Assembly (NCBI RefSeq): GCF_050315115.1
Contig: NZ_JBNPOJ010000005.1
Span: forward strand, 65,929-129,928
Direction of reading: 5' to 3'
Length of the DNA: 64,000 bases
From: Peptoniphilus_A sp022767005
GTDB taxonomy: Bacteria > Bacillota > Clostridia > Tissierellales > Peptoniphilaceae
Shown: piece after piece, positions 44,293-52,737 of the stretch
Layout: each line of letters begins with the position of its first letter
How positions within the stretch are numbered: position 1 is the first letter of the stretch
Position numbers and translations under genes: made by a program
Notes under the pieces: generated by a model
The model's input: only the letters and a program-made list of their open reading frames with translations
The model's database searches: none
What the model was told of the DNA's origin: nothing

Positions 44293-44518
44293 TTTTCCAC
44301 AAGTATATTTGTGATGCCTACTTTATCCCCAAAGTTATTCACATTATCCACAATTAAAGCAAAAATTTTTTAAAAAGTAGTGCACATTTAATACACATTT
44401 TGAAAAAATTATCATTAAACAAAAAAAATCTCTAATTTTTCAAATTTTTAACTTACTTTTTACAAAAAATGTACAATTTTATCCACAGATTTAAAAAGTT
44501 ATCAACTTCTGTGCATAA
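44293..44518. promoter_or_regulatory. DnaA-box cluster with an AT-rich core in a gap between convergent genes
   Basis: On the plus strand: TTTTCCACA (44293), TTATCCCCA (44323), TTATTCACA (44335), TTATCCACA (44344), TTATCCACA (44479) and TTATCAACT (44499); on the minus strand TTATGCACA (44510-44518). Five of the seven fit TTWTnCACA exactly, and two are the perfect Bacillus/E. coli box. The interval 44353-44478 is almost pure AT. No gene or terminator explains it. Confidence 0.7.
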
Positions 44519-44521
44519 TAA

Positions 44522-44546
44522 TAGAGCTGAAAAACAGCTCTTTTTA
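44522..44546 (+). terminator. Intrinsic terminator between convergent genes
   Basis: AGAGCTG-AAAAA-CAGCTCT hairpin followed by TTTTATTTT on the plus strand. It overlaps the stop of the minus-strand racemase gene. Confidence 0.85.
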
Positions 44547-45191
44547 TTTTGATTTTAGTTTGTTAATCATGTCCTCTGCGGGATCTAGAATTTCAATATC
44601 TGTCAATTTTTTAAATTCCTCTTTCATATAGGGAAAGTGGGTACAAGCTAAAATTATTGCATCTGGTTTTTTTTCCATGGCGTTGAAAAATTTAAAGAGT
44701 TCCTTGAGTCCAAGCTTAGATACAATATCTCTTGGCAAAGTTTTCTTTTCAATTTCTTCAACTATGGAAAGCATCCCAATGGAAATTGTATTTCTAAAAG
44801 TTTTTTCTGAAATGATTTTATCTATTCCATGGGCTGATTTTGAATTTGCCGCAAGGATTACTATGTCTTTATAGTAATTGTCGAGATTTTTGTAAAAGTC
44901 AAAGGGAGTTATAACTTCAATGCTTTGACGTCGAGTTAAATCGTCTACATCGATGGCTGCTGAGAGAGAATTACAATAGATAAAAATTTTTGCTGCACCT
45001 TCATTTTTTGCCTCAACTATTTTCTTTTCAACAATATTTGTTAGCTCATCCTTTGAATAATATTGAAGATAGGATTGCTCCTTTGGATTTTTTGAAATTG
45101 GAAAACTAAGGGCGTCAAAACCTCTTGATTTTAAAAGTTCCACTCCCATCTTTGTGTCGACAAAAGTTCCTGCAAATACTCCTACTTTCAT
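44544..45191 (-). CDS. Asp/Glu racemase superfamily protein, divergent MurI-like
   Basis: A protein of 215 residues with both catalytic cysteines of the superfamily, Cys73 in IYCNSLSAA and Cys183 in ILACTHFPY. The usual MurI N-terminal DSGxGG motif is missing; it reads FAGTFVDTKMG. The length is about 50 residues short of MurI (260-285). Family knowledge would give D-glutamate supply for peptidoglycan, but the departures leave room for aspartate racemase or another substrate. It is the last gene of a minus-strand group and ends at the DnaA-box region. Confidence 0.75.
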   Translation of the reverse strand: MKVGVFAGTFVDTKMGVELLKSRGFDALSFPISKNPKEQSYLQYYSKDELTNIVEKKIVEAKNEGAAKIFIYCNSLSAAIDVDDLTRRQSIEVITPFDFYKNLDNYYKDIVILAANSKSAHGIDKIISEKTFRNTISIGMLSIVEEIEKKTLPRDIVSKLGLKELFKFFNAMEKKPDAIILACTHFPYMKEEFKKLTDIEILDPAEDMINKLKSK

Positions 45192-45283
45192 TTCATCACT
45201 TCCTTAAAATAAATCAATCTTCCTAAAAATCTATATTTTTTTTGTAAAAAATTTTCCATAAATATTATATAAAATGTTGAAAT

Positions 45284-46177
45284 TCATTCCACTGCCCTTT
45301 TCTTTTTTGTACTTGTAAAAATCTTTATGATTTCCAAGATAAATAAAATTATTATTCCAATGAAAAACCCAAGGGGACTAAAATTTTCTATATTTAATGC
45401 TACATTTCCCCTTATAGTAGTAGGCCCCATAATAATTGCATAAAGGGAGCCTATAATCATGCCGATAATTAGGTAGAGCATCTTTCCCCGACTTTTTCTC
45501 ATTTTTTCTCTAATAATTCTTATAGACATAAAAATTCCAAATAAAATTCCAAGGGACATTACCACTAAGGGCATAATCTTTTCAAAATTAAATCTTAAAA
45601 CTTCACCCACTGCTTCCACTATGGGAATGTAAACTCCTGCAATGAGAAGTATTGATGAGCCAGAAATGCCCGGCAAGACCATGGCAGAAATTGCCACTGC
45701 CCCCGATATAAATAAATAAAAATAGTCAAAGCTATTTGGATTAACTAAGTCAAAGTTTCCCATGAGTTTGCTCCTATTCCTAAGATAAACTAAAAGGGCA
45801 ACTACAAAAATTCCCATAAAAATAAAATAAAATTTGTCTTTATGTTTTTTTAAAATTTCTATTTCGCTTTTTATGACAAAGGGAAGGGACATAATAGTTA
45901 GTCCCAAAAAAACAGAGCTCATAAAGTAAATTTTACTTTGAAATAATTCTGACAAGAAAAAAATACTAAGTAGTAGTCCAAATACCCAGCCTAGTCCCAA
46001 CTTTAAGAGATAAAAAAAAGAAGATTTCCTTCCGCCTTTTTCTCCTTCAAAGAACTCATGAAGTGATTCAATAAATTTATCATAAAATCCCAGTATAAAG
46101 GCAATAGTTCCGCCACTCACTCCTGGAACGGAGTCGGCTATTGCCATCATCATTCCGTGAAAAATATTAATTAACAT
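45284..46177 (-). CDS. popT: DUF368 polyprenyl-phosphate transporter (PopT-like)
   Basis: A polytopic membrane protein of 297 residues. The N-terminus IADSVPGVSGGTIAFILGFY and the internal repeat VLPGISGSSILLIAGVY are the paired re-entrant signatures of DUF368. Recent work assigns this family to flipping undecaprenyl phosphate back across the membrane. With uppP and murA elsewhere in the window it fits wall-lipid recycling. GGAGG lies before the ATG. Confidence 0.88.
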   Translation of the reverse strand: MLINIFHGMMMAIADSVPGVSGGTIAFILGFYDKFIESLHEFFEGEKGGRKSSFFYLLKLGLGWVFGLLLSIFFLSELFQSKIYFMSSVFLGLTIMSLPFVIKSEIEILKKHKDKFYFIFMGIFVVALLVYLRNRSKLMGNFDLVNPNSFDYFYLFISGAVAISAMVLPGISGSSILLIAGVYIPIVEAVGEVLRFNFEKIMPLVVMSLGILFGIFMSIRIIREKMRKSRGKMLYLIIGMIIGSLYAIIMGPTTIRGNVALNIENFSPLGFFIGIIILFILEIIKIFTSTKKKRAVE

Positions 46178-46255
46178 AATTCCTCCATTTAATCTATGAT
46201 AACATTTATTTGGAATTTTAATTATTAATTTATTGTAAACTTTCTTAAATTTATA

Positions 46256-46283
46256 TTAAAAATCCACTGCATTTTTGCAGTGG
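46256..46283 (-). terminator. Intrinsic terminator after the membrane-protein gene
   Basis: On the minus strand, CCACTGC/GCAGTGG is followed by ATTTTTAAT. Confidence 0.8.
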
Positions 46284-46288
46284 CAATA

Positions 46289-47014
46289 TTATAAAATCTC
46301 TTGGTCTTTTCTTATATCTCCATAAATTTCTTCGATATTGTCTAAATATAAATCAGAAAGTCTCGCCATATATATGGGAGTAATTACTACAAATCCAATT
46401 ATTGCAGCTACTGCAAGTATAGATACAATTATTATAACCAAGGGCATAGTTTTTACTGCTATTGCTAATAAAATTAGCATAATACTTAAAATTATTGGAA
46501 TCATGTAGACTTTTAATAATGTGATAAGAGTCTGTGAAAATAATCTTATTCCTGATTTAAAAATAAGTTTTATGTTTTGGGAAAAAGATAAATCTCTATA
46601 TCGCTCATCTGCCATGACAAAGTTCAAATAAGCAAATATCAGTGAAATAAGAGTAGTAACCAAAATATATAAAATTGAAATAATTGGTATAATCTTTCCA
46701 TTGTCCATATCACTTAGTACTAATCCAGTACCTGAAGTTAATGTTGAAAGTAAAATTATAACAACACTAATTAAGCCAATTAAAATATTAGCCAAAAAGA
46801 CTTTTCCTGTAATTGTCTTTATTCCCCTTAAATAATCTGAAAAAGTGCCTTCTCTCGTGTATAAAAGTCCCCTGCAAACAATATAATTTCCAATCCAAAA
46901 AATAATAGGTCCAATTATAGATACATTTTCATCAGAAATTCTGTCAAAAATTCCCGCTATAACTCCCATTAATAGTAATATCAATATTATAGATCCATAA
47001 CTATATTTTCTCAT
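46289..47014 (-). CDS. Polytopic membrane protein of unknown function
   Basis: Unrecognised. The 241-residue protein has about six TM helices and a regulatory-looking loop (FVMADERYRDLSFSQNIKLIFKSGIR) in the middle, which resembles the interface helices of the DUF975/DUF4013-type membrane proteins, but I cannot assign a family. The ATG at 47014 has GGAGGAGA upstream; an in-frame ATG 48 bases earlier does not. It ends at a terminator and faces the AGCS leader. Confidence 0.7.
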   Translation of the reverse strand: MRKYSYGSIILILLLMGVIAGIFDRISDENVSIIGPIIFWIGNYIVCRGLLYTREGTFSDYLRGIKTITGKVFLANILIGLISVVIILLSTLTSGTGLVLSDMDNGKIIPIISILYILVTTLISLIFAYLNFVMADERYRDLSFSQNIKLIFKSGIRLFSQTLITLLKVYMIPIILSIMLILLAIAVKTMPLVIIIVSILAVAAIIGFVVITPIYMARLSDLYLDNIEEIYGDIRKDQEIL

Positions 47015-47084
47015 TGTCTCCTCCTTTGTTTTATATAAAAATACTATCACAAATTGAAACATAGTTAAAGTATTTATAATACTA

Positions 47085-47113
47085 TTGGTATCGATTTCAT
47101 TTTGTGCTATAAT
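47085..47113 (+). promoter_or_regulatory. Promoter of the AGCS symporter leader
   Basis: TTGGTA (47085-47090), 17-base spacer ending in TGC, TATAAT (47108-47113). It would start a leader of about 340 bases. Confidence 0.65.
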
Positions 47114-47461
47114 AAATTATAACTGAGGAGGTGAATTTTTTATTATTGAAGTTTAAAATTCAATAAAATCGAGAGATAAAATTTATGTAAATTGCACCAT
47201 TGCTCATATTTTATTTTAAATTTTAAAATTTTTTTATAAATAAAGTTTATATTTTTAATTTTTCAAAATAAATAATTCTGCAATCAATTTCAAATATCTC
47301 TTATTACAAGGTCGTGAGAAGTTGTATTTATTGTTTTTAATAGAAATCTTCTCAATAGAAAATAATCTAATTATTTGCACTTTATATTAATGTTGAAAAT
47401 TATTAAAAAGATTAATTTTCCAATGACCTTTGACAAAATTTTTAAATTATGAGGAGCAATT
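47114..47461 (+). other. Long leader before the AGCS symporter gene, with an orphan ribosome site
   Basis: GAGGAGGTGA (47125-47134) is a strong ribosome site near the predicted transcript start but is followed only by a possible six-codon frame from TTG (47146-47166). Part of it (GGTG and GAG) can pair with CACC and CTC near 47193-47206. A GAGAAG/CTTCTC pair lies at about 47316-47353. I find no glycine riboswitch or T-box motif. Confidence 0.45.
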
Positions 47462-48931
47462 ATGGAAAATATAATTCAAACTATTCATGAAATAAGCAAT
47501 TTAATAGGACAAAAAATGTATGGCGACGCTTTTTCCATGACTACAGGTCTTTTAAGTGATACTATCTATACATATCTTTTAATTCCTCTACTACTTGGCA
47601 TTGGTCTTTACTATACTTTCAAGATTAGAGGCGGACAAATAACTAATATTGGACACGCAATAAAATTAATTTCAAAACCTGCTGAAAGCGAAAATGCTAT
47701 TTCACCTTTTAAGGCATTTACAATTTCTGCGGCATCACACATTGGTACTGGTAACATAGTAGGTGTTGCAGCAGCAGTATCTATTGGCGGTCCTGGCGCA
47801 GTATTTTGGATGTGGGTTACAGCACTTATTGGTGGTGCTTCATCCTTTGTAGAAAATACATTGGGTCAAGTCTTTAAGGAAAGAAATCCTGATGGAACTT
47901 TTAAGGGTGGTCCTGCTTTCTACATGGAAAAAGCACTTAGAATGCCAAAACTTGCGGCACTATTCTCAATAGTAATCTCCGTAGTTTATGGTATTAACTT
48001 CAATGCAATGCAAGCAAATACTATTGCAGCTGGCTTTAATTCATCCTTTGGACTTGACAAAAAAATTGTCGCACTTGCACTTATAATAGTATCAGGTCTA
48101 ATAATATTTGGCGGACTAAGAAGAATTGCCGATGTAACAAGTTTATTAGTTCCATTTATGGCAATTATTTATATGGTAGTTGTATTATTTATAGTTATCA
48201 AAAACATCAAACTTGTGCCACATATGTTTGGACTAATCTTTAGCGGAGCTTTCTCACTTAAAGCTGGCTTTGGCGGATTATTTGGTACTGCAATATTAAA
48301 TGGTATAAGACGTGGACTATTCTCAAACGAAGCTGGTATGGGTGCTGTACCTAACGCATCAGCAGTAGCAGATGTATCTCACCCTGCAAAACAAGGTCTT
48401 ATCCAAGCTCTTGGTGTATATCTTGATACAATCTTAGTTTGTTCAGCAACAGCTTTCGTAGTAATATTAGCAGGCGAAGGAATTTACGCATCAGATTTAA
48501 AGGGACTTGAAATTACACAAGCTGCTCTTGCAAATGAAGTAGGTGGATGGTCAAATTACTTCTTAACATTCTGCGTATTGATGTTTGCATTCTCTTCAAT
48601 TATCGGTAACTATTACTATGGTGAAAACAACATCTTAAAATTAAACCTTGGTAAAAACTCATTAAATATTTATAGAGTTCTAGTTCTTATAGCAGTTGTA
48701 CTTGGTTGCATTGGTGACTTCTCAATTGTATGGAACACTGGCGACGTATTCATGGGTATTATGGCAGTAATAAACTTAATAGTATTGATCTTCTTAGGAA
48801 AAATTTCTGTTGGAGTTTATAATGACTACATTAAACAACTTAATGAAGGAAAAGACCCTGTATTTCATCCAGCAGATGTAAAAGAACTTAAACCATATAT
48901 GAGTGAAATCACTGCTTGGGACAAAAAATAA
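47462..48931 (+). CDS. Alanine/glycine:cation symporter (AGCS family)
   Basis: A sodium- or proton-coupled amino acid carrier of 489 residues. The family motifs GTGNIVGVAAAVSIGGPGAVFWMW, GGASSFVENTLGQVFK and GIRRGLFSNEAGMGAVPNASA are all present, the last being the best-known AGCS signature. About eleven TM helices are visible. GAGGAG precedes the ATG. Likely substrates are alanine or glycine; serine is also possible. Confidence 0.95.
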   Translation: MENIIQTIHEISNLIGQKMYGDAFSMTTGLLSDTIYTYLLIPLLLGIGLYYTFKIRGGQITNIGHAIKLISKPAESENAISPFKAFTISAASHIGTGNIVGVAAAVSIGGPGAVFWMWVTALIGGASSFVENTLGQVFKERNPDGTFKGGPAFYMEKALRMPKLAALFSIVISVVYGINFNAMQANTIAAGFNSSFGLDKKIVALALIIVSGLIIFGGLRRIADVTSLLVPFMAIIYMVVVLFIVIKNIKLVPHMFGLIFSGAFSLKAGFGGLFGTAILNGIRRGLFSNEAGMGAVPNASAVADVSHPAKQGLIQALGVYLDTILVCSATAFVVILAGEGIYASDLKGLEITQAALANEVGGWSNYFLTFCVLMFAFSSIIGNYYYGENNILKLNLGKNSLNIYRVLVLIAVVLGCIGDFSIVWNTGDVFMGIMAVINLIVLIFLGKISVGVYNDYIKQLNEGKDPVFHPADVKELKPYMSEITAWDKK

Positions 48932-48941
48932 AATAAAAAAT

Positions 48942-48972
48942 AAAAGTCGTAGCTAGTCTGCGACTTTTTTAT
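48942..48972 (+). terminator. Intrinsic terminator after the AGCS gene
   Basis: AAAAGTCG/CGACTTTTTT hairpin. Confidence 0.85.
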
Positions 48973-49044
48973 TGCAAAAATTTAATTATTTTTAAAATTA
49001 CAGTATCTTTGATATATGTTAAAATAAAATAAAAGGAGGAAATC

Positions 49045-49383
49045 ATGAAAAAAATATTTGGAGTATTAGTGGCAAATTTTTTGTCCTTCTACATATTAGA
49101 TCTATTGTTTGATAATATTTATTTTGCTAAACCAAGTGCTTTTTTATCAATGGCAATAATATTCTCACTTGTAAACCTAACAATAAAACCAATATTAAAA
49201 TTACTATCATTGCCAATTACAATAGTAACACTTGGCTTGTTTTCCCTCGTGATAAACGCAGTAGTTCTTAAAATTGCCTTTAATCTAGTTTCTACTGCAT
49301 ATATTGGAAGCTTTGGCACAGCCTTTTGGGCAAGTATAGTTTTAAGCTTTATAAATAATATTATAAGAGAAATAATTAGCTAA
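49045..49383 (+). CDS. Phage-holin family IV-like membrane protein (YvlD type)
   Basis: A small membrane protein of 112 residues with four TM helices (about 3-22, 29-48, 58-77, 88-108). LSMAIIFSLVNLTIKPILKLLSLP followed by LPITIVTLGLFSLVINA is the family signature. Despite the name, members are chromosomal and not lytic; in Bacillus YvlD is linked to envelope stress. AAAGGAGG lies before the ATG. No phage genes are nearby. Confidence 0.88.
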   Translation: MKKIFGVLVANFLSFYILDLLFDNIYFAKPSAFLSMAIIFSLVNLTIKPILKLLSLPITIVTLGLFSLVINAVVLKIAFNLVSTAYIGSFGTAFWASIVLSFINNIIREIIS

Positions 49384-49393
49384 AACTTTAACT

Positions 49394-49430
49394 AAAAAAT
49401 CGCAGTCCTATAAAATGGCTGCGATTTTTA
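49394..49430. terminator. Bidirectional intrinsic terminator
   Basis: AAAAAATCGCAG/CTGCGATTTTT hairpin between convergent genes. Confidence 0.85.
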
Positions 49431-49438
49431 ATAAATAA

Positions 49439-49744
49439 TTATCGATTTTTTAAAACTTTAGTAGCAAGTTCAATCATATCAATGGCAACATTAAAATTTT
49501 CGCAAAAAAGATTATAGACGGCATCTTCAGAAAGAACGCCACAAAGTAAATCTGTTGGAAGTTCGCCCTTGTCATAACTTTCTAAATCATCAAAGTAAAC
49601 TTCTGAATTGTAGTAGTCCCTTAATTTTATGTATTCATCTTGATGAGCTTCAAACTTTTCAAGGGCATCCCTAAGATTTTCAATAAGTGCATTTTGCTCA
49701 TTTAAAATCTTTTCCATTTCACTTATTCTTTTTACAGGGTCCAT
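49439..49744 (-). CDS. DUF4298 domain-containing protein
   Basis: A small soluble protein of 101 residues, with an N-terminal coiled coil (about 4-36: RISEMEKILNEQNALIENLRDALEKFE) and LRDYYNSEVYFDDLE then LPTDLLCGVLSEDAVYNLF, the DUF4298 pattern. The function is unknown. AAGGAGG lies before the ATG. It is a single-gene unit between terminators. Confidence 0.82.
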   Translation of the reverse strand: MDPVKRISEMEKILNEQNALIENLRDALEKFEAHQDEYIKLRDYYNSEVYFDDLESYDKGELPTDLLCGVLSEDAVYNLFCENFNVAIDMIELATKVLKNR

Positions 49745-49819
49745 TAAGTCCTCCTTATTCTAATAATACTGCCTTAAATTATTACCCAATCCGCATAATA
49801 TAAAAAACAGTGAGCAAAA

Positions 49820-49850
49820 GAAAAAGATAAACAATATGTCTATCTTTTCC
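49820..49850 (-). terminator. Intrinsic terminator after ttdB
   Basis: On the minus strand, AAAAGATA/TATCTTTT is followed by TCTTTT. The loop is about 11 bases, so it is of moderate strength. Confidence 0.6.
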
Positions 49851-49866
49851 TTACTTTCTCAATTTT

Positions 49867-50475
49867 TTATTTTATATAATGAACATGCTCAATAATATCT
49901 TTGTATACTTCTTCTTTTCTCTCATTGTAAATCACTTTGTTTTGTTCAAAAATATTATTGCCTTGGCTGTCAATTGATACAATTAGTGGTCCAAATTCTT
50001 CGACATCGCATACCCACAAAGTTTCTGGCATTCCCAAATCCTTCCACTGTGCATCTACTATTTTATTTACTCTTGTGGCTGCCCAAACAGCATTCCCAGC
50101 AGGTATTACTACGTGAATAGCTTTATTCTTTTTGCAACCACGAGCAGTTCCCTCGCCCATGCCGCCTTTTCCAATGATTATTCTTACACCTGTCTTATCA
50201 ATAAATTCTTCTTCAAATTTTTCCATTCTCATTGAAGTTGTTGGACCAACAGAGATCATTTCATATTTTCCATCTTTTTCTGAGATAATTGGGCCAGCGT
50301 GAAGTATTGCCTTATCACGAACATCCACTGGTAAGTCAAGCCCTTCTTCTATTACTCTTCTATGAGCAACATCACGACAAGTAACCATCCTTCCTGATAA
50401 ATATATTATATCTCCAACTTTTAAATCTTTAATATCTTCGGCTGATATTGGTGTTGTTAAAACTTTTTTACTCAT
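49867..50475 (-). CDS. ttdB: L(+)-tartrate dehydratase, beta subunit
   Basis: Small subunit of the iron-sulfur dehydratase that converts L-tartrate to oxaloacetate. The 202-residue protein has the TtdB pattern: VLTTPISAEDI at the start, MVTCRDVAHRR, HAGPI, SVGPTTSMRM, GKGGMG and LWVCDVEEFGPLIVSID, ending in EHVHYIK. The C-terminal ending and internal motifs match E. coli TtdB better than fumarase beta domains. Its ATG overlaps the ttdA stop by 4 bases. Class I fumarase beta is the alternative. Confidence 0.88.
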   Translation of the reverse strand: MSKKVLTTPISAEDIKDLKVGDIIYLSGRMVTCRDVAHRRVIEEGLDLPVDVRDKAILHAGPIISEKDGKYEMISVGPTTSMRMEKFEEEFIDKTGVRIIIGKGGMGEGTARGCKKNKAIHVVIPAGNAVWAATRVNKIVDAQWKDLGMPETLWVCDVEEFGPLIVSIDSQGNNIFEQNKVIYNERKEEVYKDIIEHVHYIK

Positions 50476-51371
50476 AATTCTATCCCTTCATGACTTAATA
50501 TTTCATAATTCATCTCTTCGTCAAGCAATATTGCACCTCTTCTGTGTGACCAACATCCTACATTTAGTGCAACTGATAACACGCTTGGATGCCTTGCAGT
50601 ATTTACAATATTGACGCCCATTACAGAATTTTCTCCTCCAAAACCTTGAGGTCCAATTCCAATTTTATTTATTCCATCTTCAAGTCTTTTTTCCAAATCT
50701 CTAGCTCTTTCATCTTCACTATGCTCTCCAACTTTTTTCATAAGGGCAAGTTTTGAATTCATTGCAGCTGTCTCGATTGAAGTTCCAATGCCTACTCCAA
50801 CTAATAGTGGCGGGCAAGCATTTAGTCCATAGGAAGTCATCCTATCTAAAATAAACTTTACAACAGCTTCATAGCCTTCACCTGGCATAAGAGTTACTCC
50901 TGCACCTGGAAGTGAACAACCTCCACCTGCCATATATGTGTAAATTTTTGCAGAAGATCCTGGAACAATTTTTGTAAATACAGTTGGCGTTCCCTTTCCA
51001 ATATTTTTGCCAGTATTATATTCTTGAAAAGTTTCAACACTATTGTGTCTAAGAGGAGTTTCCATTGTAGCTTTATAAGTTGCCTCTCTCAAAAGTTCTT
51101 CTAATTTTGCCTTAAAGGGAAATTCTTCTCCAACTTCACAGAAAAATTGTAAAACTCCTGTGTCTTGACATGATGGTCTCTTCATTTCCCAAGCAAGTTC
51201 TTGATTTTTTTTCATAGTTTCGTAAATAGTTCTTGCCAAGGGATTTCGTTCTTTCTCAGAAAGTTCCTTTAGCTTATCCTCTACATCCTTTGGGAGTTTC
51301 ATACTTACAATGCCTACAAAGGATGCCATCTCATCAATAAATTTTTTTTCTAAATTATTATTTCTATTCAT
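50472..51371 (-). CDS. ttdA: L(+)-tartrate dehydratase, alpha subunit
   Basis: Large 4Fe-4S subunit, 299 residues. The family motifs PSCQDTGVLQFF, RHNSVETFQEYNTGKNIG, MAGGGCSLPGAG, NACPPLLVGVGIG and NVGCWSHRRG match the TtdA pattern, with the cluster cysteines in CQDTG, GGCS and GCWSH. It is cotranscribed with ttdB and follows the SLC13 transporter by 12 bases. The operon makes oxaloacetate from tartrate, feeding fermentation or gluconeogenesis. The enzyme should be oxygen-sensitive, consistent with an anaerobe. Confidence 0.9.
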   Translation of the reverse strand: MNRNNNLEKKFIDEMASFVGIVSMKLPKDVEDKLKELSEKERNPLARTIYETMKKNQELAWEMKRPSCQDTGVLQFFCEVGEEFPFKAKLEELLREATYKATMETPLRHNSVETFQEYNTGKNIGKGTPTVFTKIVPGSSAKIYTYMAGGGCSLPGAGVTLMPGEGYEAVVKFILDRMTSYGLNACPPLLVGVGIGTSIETAAMNSKLALMKKVGEHSEDERARDLEKRLEDGINKIGIGPQGFGGENSVMGVNIVNTARHPSVLSVALNVGCWSHRRGAILLDEEMNYEILSHEGIEL

Positions 51372-51383
51372 TATTTACTCCTT

Positions 51384-52655
51384 TTAATTTGGAAAGAAGG
51401 GGAAGAAAATTGGCAAAAGTATTAAAGCTACTATTCCACAAATTATTATCAGTGGAAGCCCTGCTTTTACATAATCGTTAAATTTATATCCCCCAATGTT
51501 ATATACCATAGTGTTTGCTGGCATACCAATAGGTGTTGCATATGCCATTGAACCACCAATTACCGTAGCCATTAAAACCGCTCTTGGATCCGCCCCAATT
51601 GCCTGTGAAATGGAAAGGGAAATTGGAACCATAAGTGCAGTTGTTGCTGTATTTGACATAAAGTTTGTGAGTGTAGCACATATTATAAAGATTATAATCA
51701 AAAGTGCCGTTGGCGATGGATTGTCTCCAAGTTTGGATACAATTGTTTTTGCTATTAAATCTCCCGTACCTGTTTCTTTTAAAGCTGTCGCTAGGGCAAG
51801 AGAACCTACAAAAAGCAAAATAGTATTCATATCAATTGACTTAATTGCATCTGAACTTGATATAACGCCTAATACTACGAGAATAAGTGCTCCAATCCAA
51901 GCTGAAACAAAAAGTTTTATTCCAATTTGTTTTTCAAATACCATTGCAACTACTGTCAAGATTAAAATAATTAGTGAAGTCCATTGCTTCCACTCAGCTA
52001 CATCATCATAGGACTTCTCTTGTGAATAGATTGAATCATCTTCCTTTGCTACATTATCTGGAAGAAGTTTGTATCCAATTGTTACAAAAAATATTATTCC
52101 AACAATCAAAACTGGAAGACCTATTTTTGCATATTCAAAAAATCCAAATTCAAGTCCAATAGTTTCAAGTCCAGACTGTGCTATCATATTTCCCGGCGCA
52201 CCAATTAAGCTCAAATTTCCACCCATGGCTGCTGCAAAAACAAGGGGTAATAAAATTTTTGATCTAGGAAATTTTGTGGACTGTGATATACCAATTAATA
52301 CTGGAATTAATACTGCGGCAGTACCTGTATTGGACAAAATACCAGACATAAGTCCTGTAATAATCATTACCGCCGCTATAAGTTGTCTTTCTGTCTTTGC
52401 AAACTTAGTAACAAGACCTCCAACTCGCTGTGCCATTCCCGTCTCAAAAAATGCTGCTCCAATTATGAACATTGCCATAAATAAAAGAACATTTGAATCG
52501 GTAAAGCCTGCAAAAGCATCTTTAGCTTCTAAAACTTTTGTAAGTACAAGACCAACTGCTACAATCATAGCTGTAACCCATAGAGGAATCTTTTCCCATG
52601 CAAACATAATTATTGCAAAAAGTAAAAATCCAATGGTGATAGTTTGTGTGTTCAT
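51384..52655 (-). CDS. SLC13/DASS-family anion transporter, probable tartrate or dicarboxylate carrier
   Basis: An inner-membrane carrier of 423 residues with about eleven TM helices. The two pore loops with SNT motifs are visible: GILSNTGTAAVLIPV in the N-terminal half and NFMSNTATTALMVPI in the C-terminal half; GGNLSLIGAPGNMIA and ATPIGMPANTM are the other repeated halves. It is the first gene of the tartrate operon, so I infer that it imports L-tartrate, perhaps in exchange for succinate as E. coli TtdT does. Confidence 0.87.
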   Translation of the reverse strand: MNTQTITIGFLLFAIIMFAWEKIPLWVTAMIVAVGLVLTKVLEAKDAFAGFTDSNVLLFMAMFIIGAAFFETGMAQRVGGLVTKFAKTERQLIAAVMIITGLMSGILSNTGTAAVLIPVLIGISQSTKFPRSKILLPLVFAAAMGGNLSLIGAPGNMIAQSGLETIGLEFGFFEYAKIGLPVLIVGIIFFVTIGYKLLPDNVAKEDDSIYSQEKSYDDVAEWKQWTSLIILILTVVAMVFEKQIGIKLFVSAWIGALILVVLGVISSSDAIKSIDMNTILLFVGSLALATALKETGTGDLIAKTIVSKLGDNPSPTALLIIIFIICATLTNFMSNTATTALMVPISLSISQAIGADPRAVLMATVIGGSMAYATPIGMPANTMVYNIGGYKFNDYVKAGLPLIIICGIVALILLPIFFPFFPN

Positions 52656-52687
52656 GCTAACCTCCTATATTTTTCATTTCTGATTTC

Positions 52688-52737
52688 ATTATATGGAAAG
52701 CGTTTTATAAATTCTATCTCAATAATAAGTAGAATTT
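52688..52737 (-). promoter_or_regulatory. Tartrate operon promoter with an upstream inverted repeat
   Basis: On the minus strand, -10 TATAAT (52688-52693) has no good -35 at 17 bases; at that place lies the inverted repeat AAATTCTA-n13-TAGAATTT (52709-52737). A weak -35 overlapped by a palindrome is what an activator-dependent promoter looks like. The AraC-type gene downstream at 52989 is the natural candidate. Confidence 0.55.

Noticed and set aside
44277..44543. Calling the DnaA-box region the chromosomal origin (oriC)
   Set aside because: No dnaA, dnaN, rpmH or parS is nearby, and genes converge on the region instead of diverging from it. Only the DnaA-box cluster itself is claimed.
47114..47461. 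Glycine riboswitch or T-box before the AGCS symporter
   Set aside because: No glycine-riboswitch core and no T-box sequence could be found.
49045..49383. Prophage remnant because of a holin-type gene
   Set aside because: The family is a chromosomal membrane protein group, and no other phage gene is near.
49867..51371. Class I fumarate hydratase subunits
   Set aside because: The internal motifs and the C-terminal ending EHVHYIK fit L-tartrate dehydratase better, although the families are related and fumarase activity is not excluded.
52069..52683. Long open frame antisense to the SLC13 transporter
   Set aside because: It is the complement of a clear membrane transporter gene whose codon pattern leaves the opposite frame open; no ribosome site.
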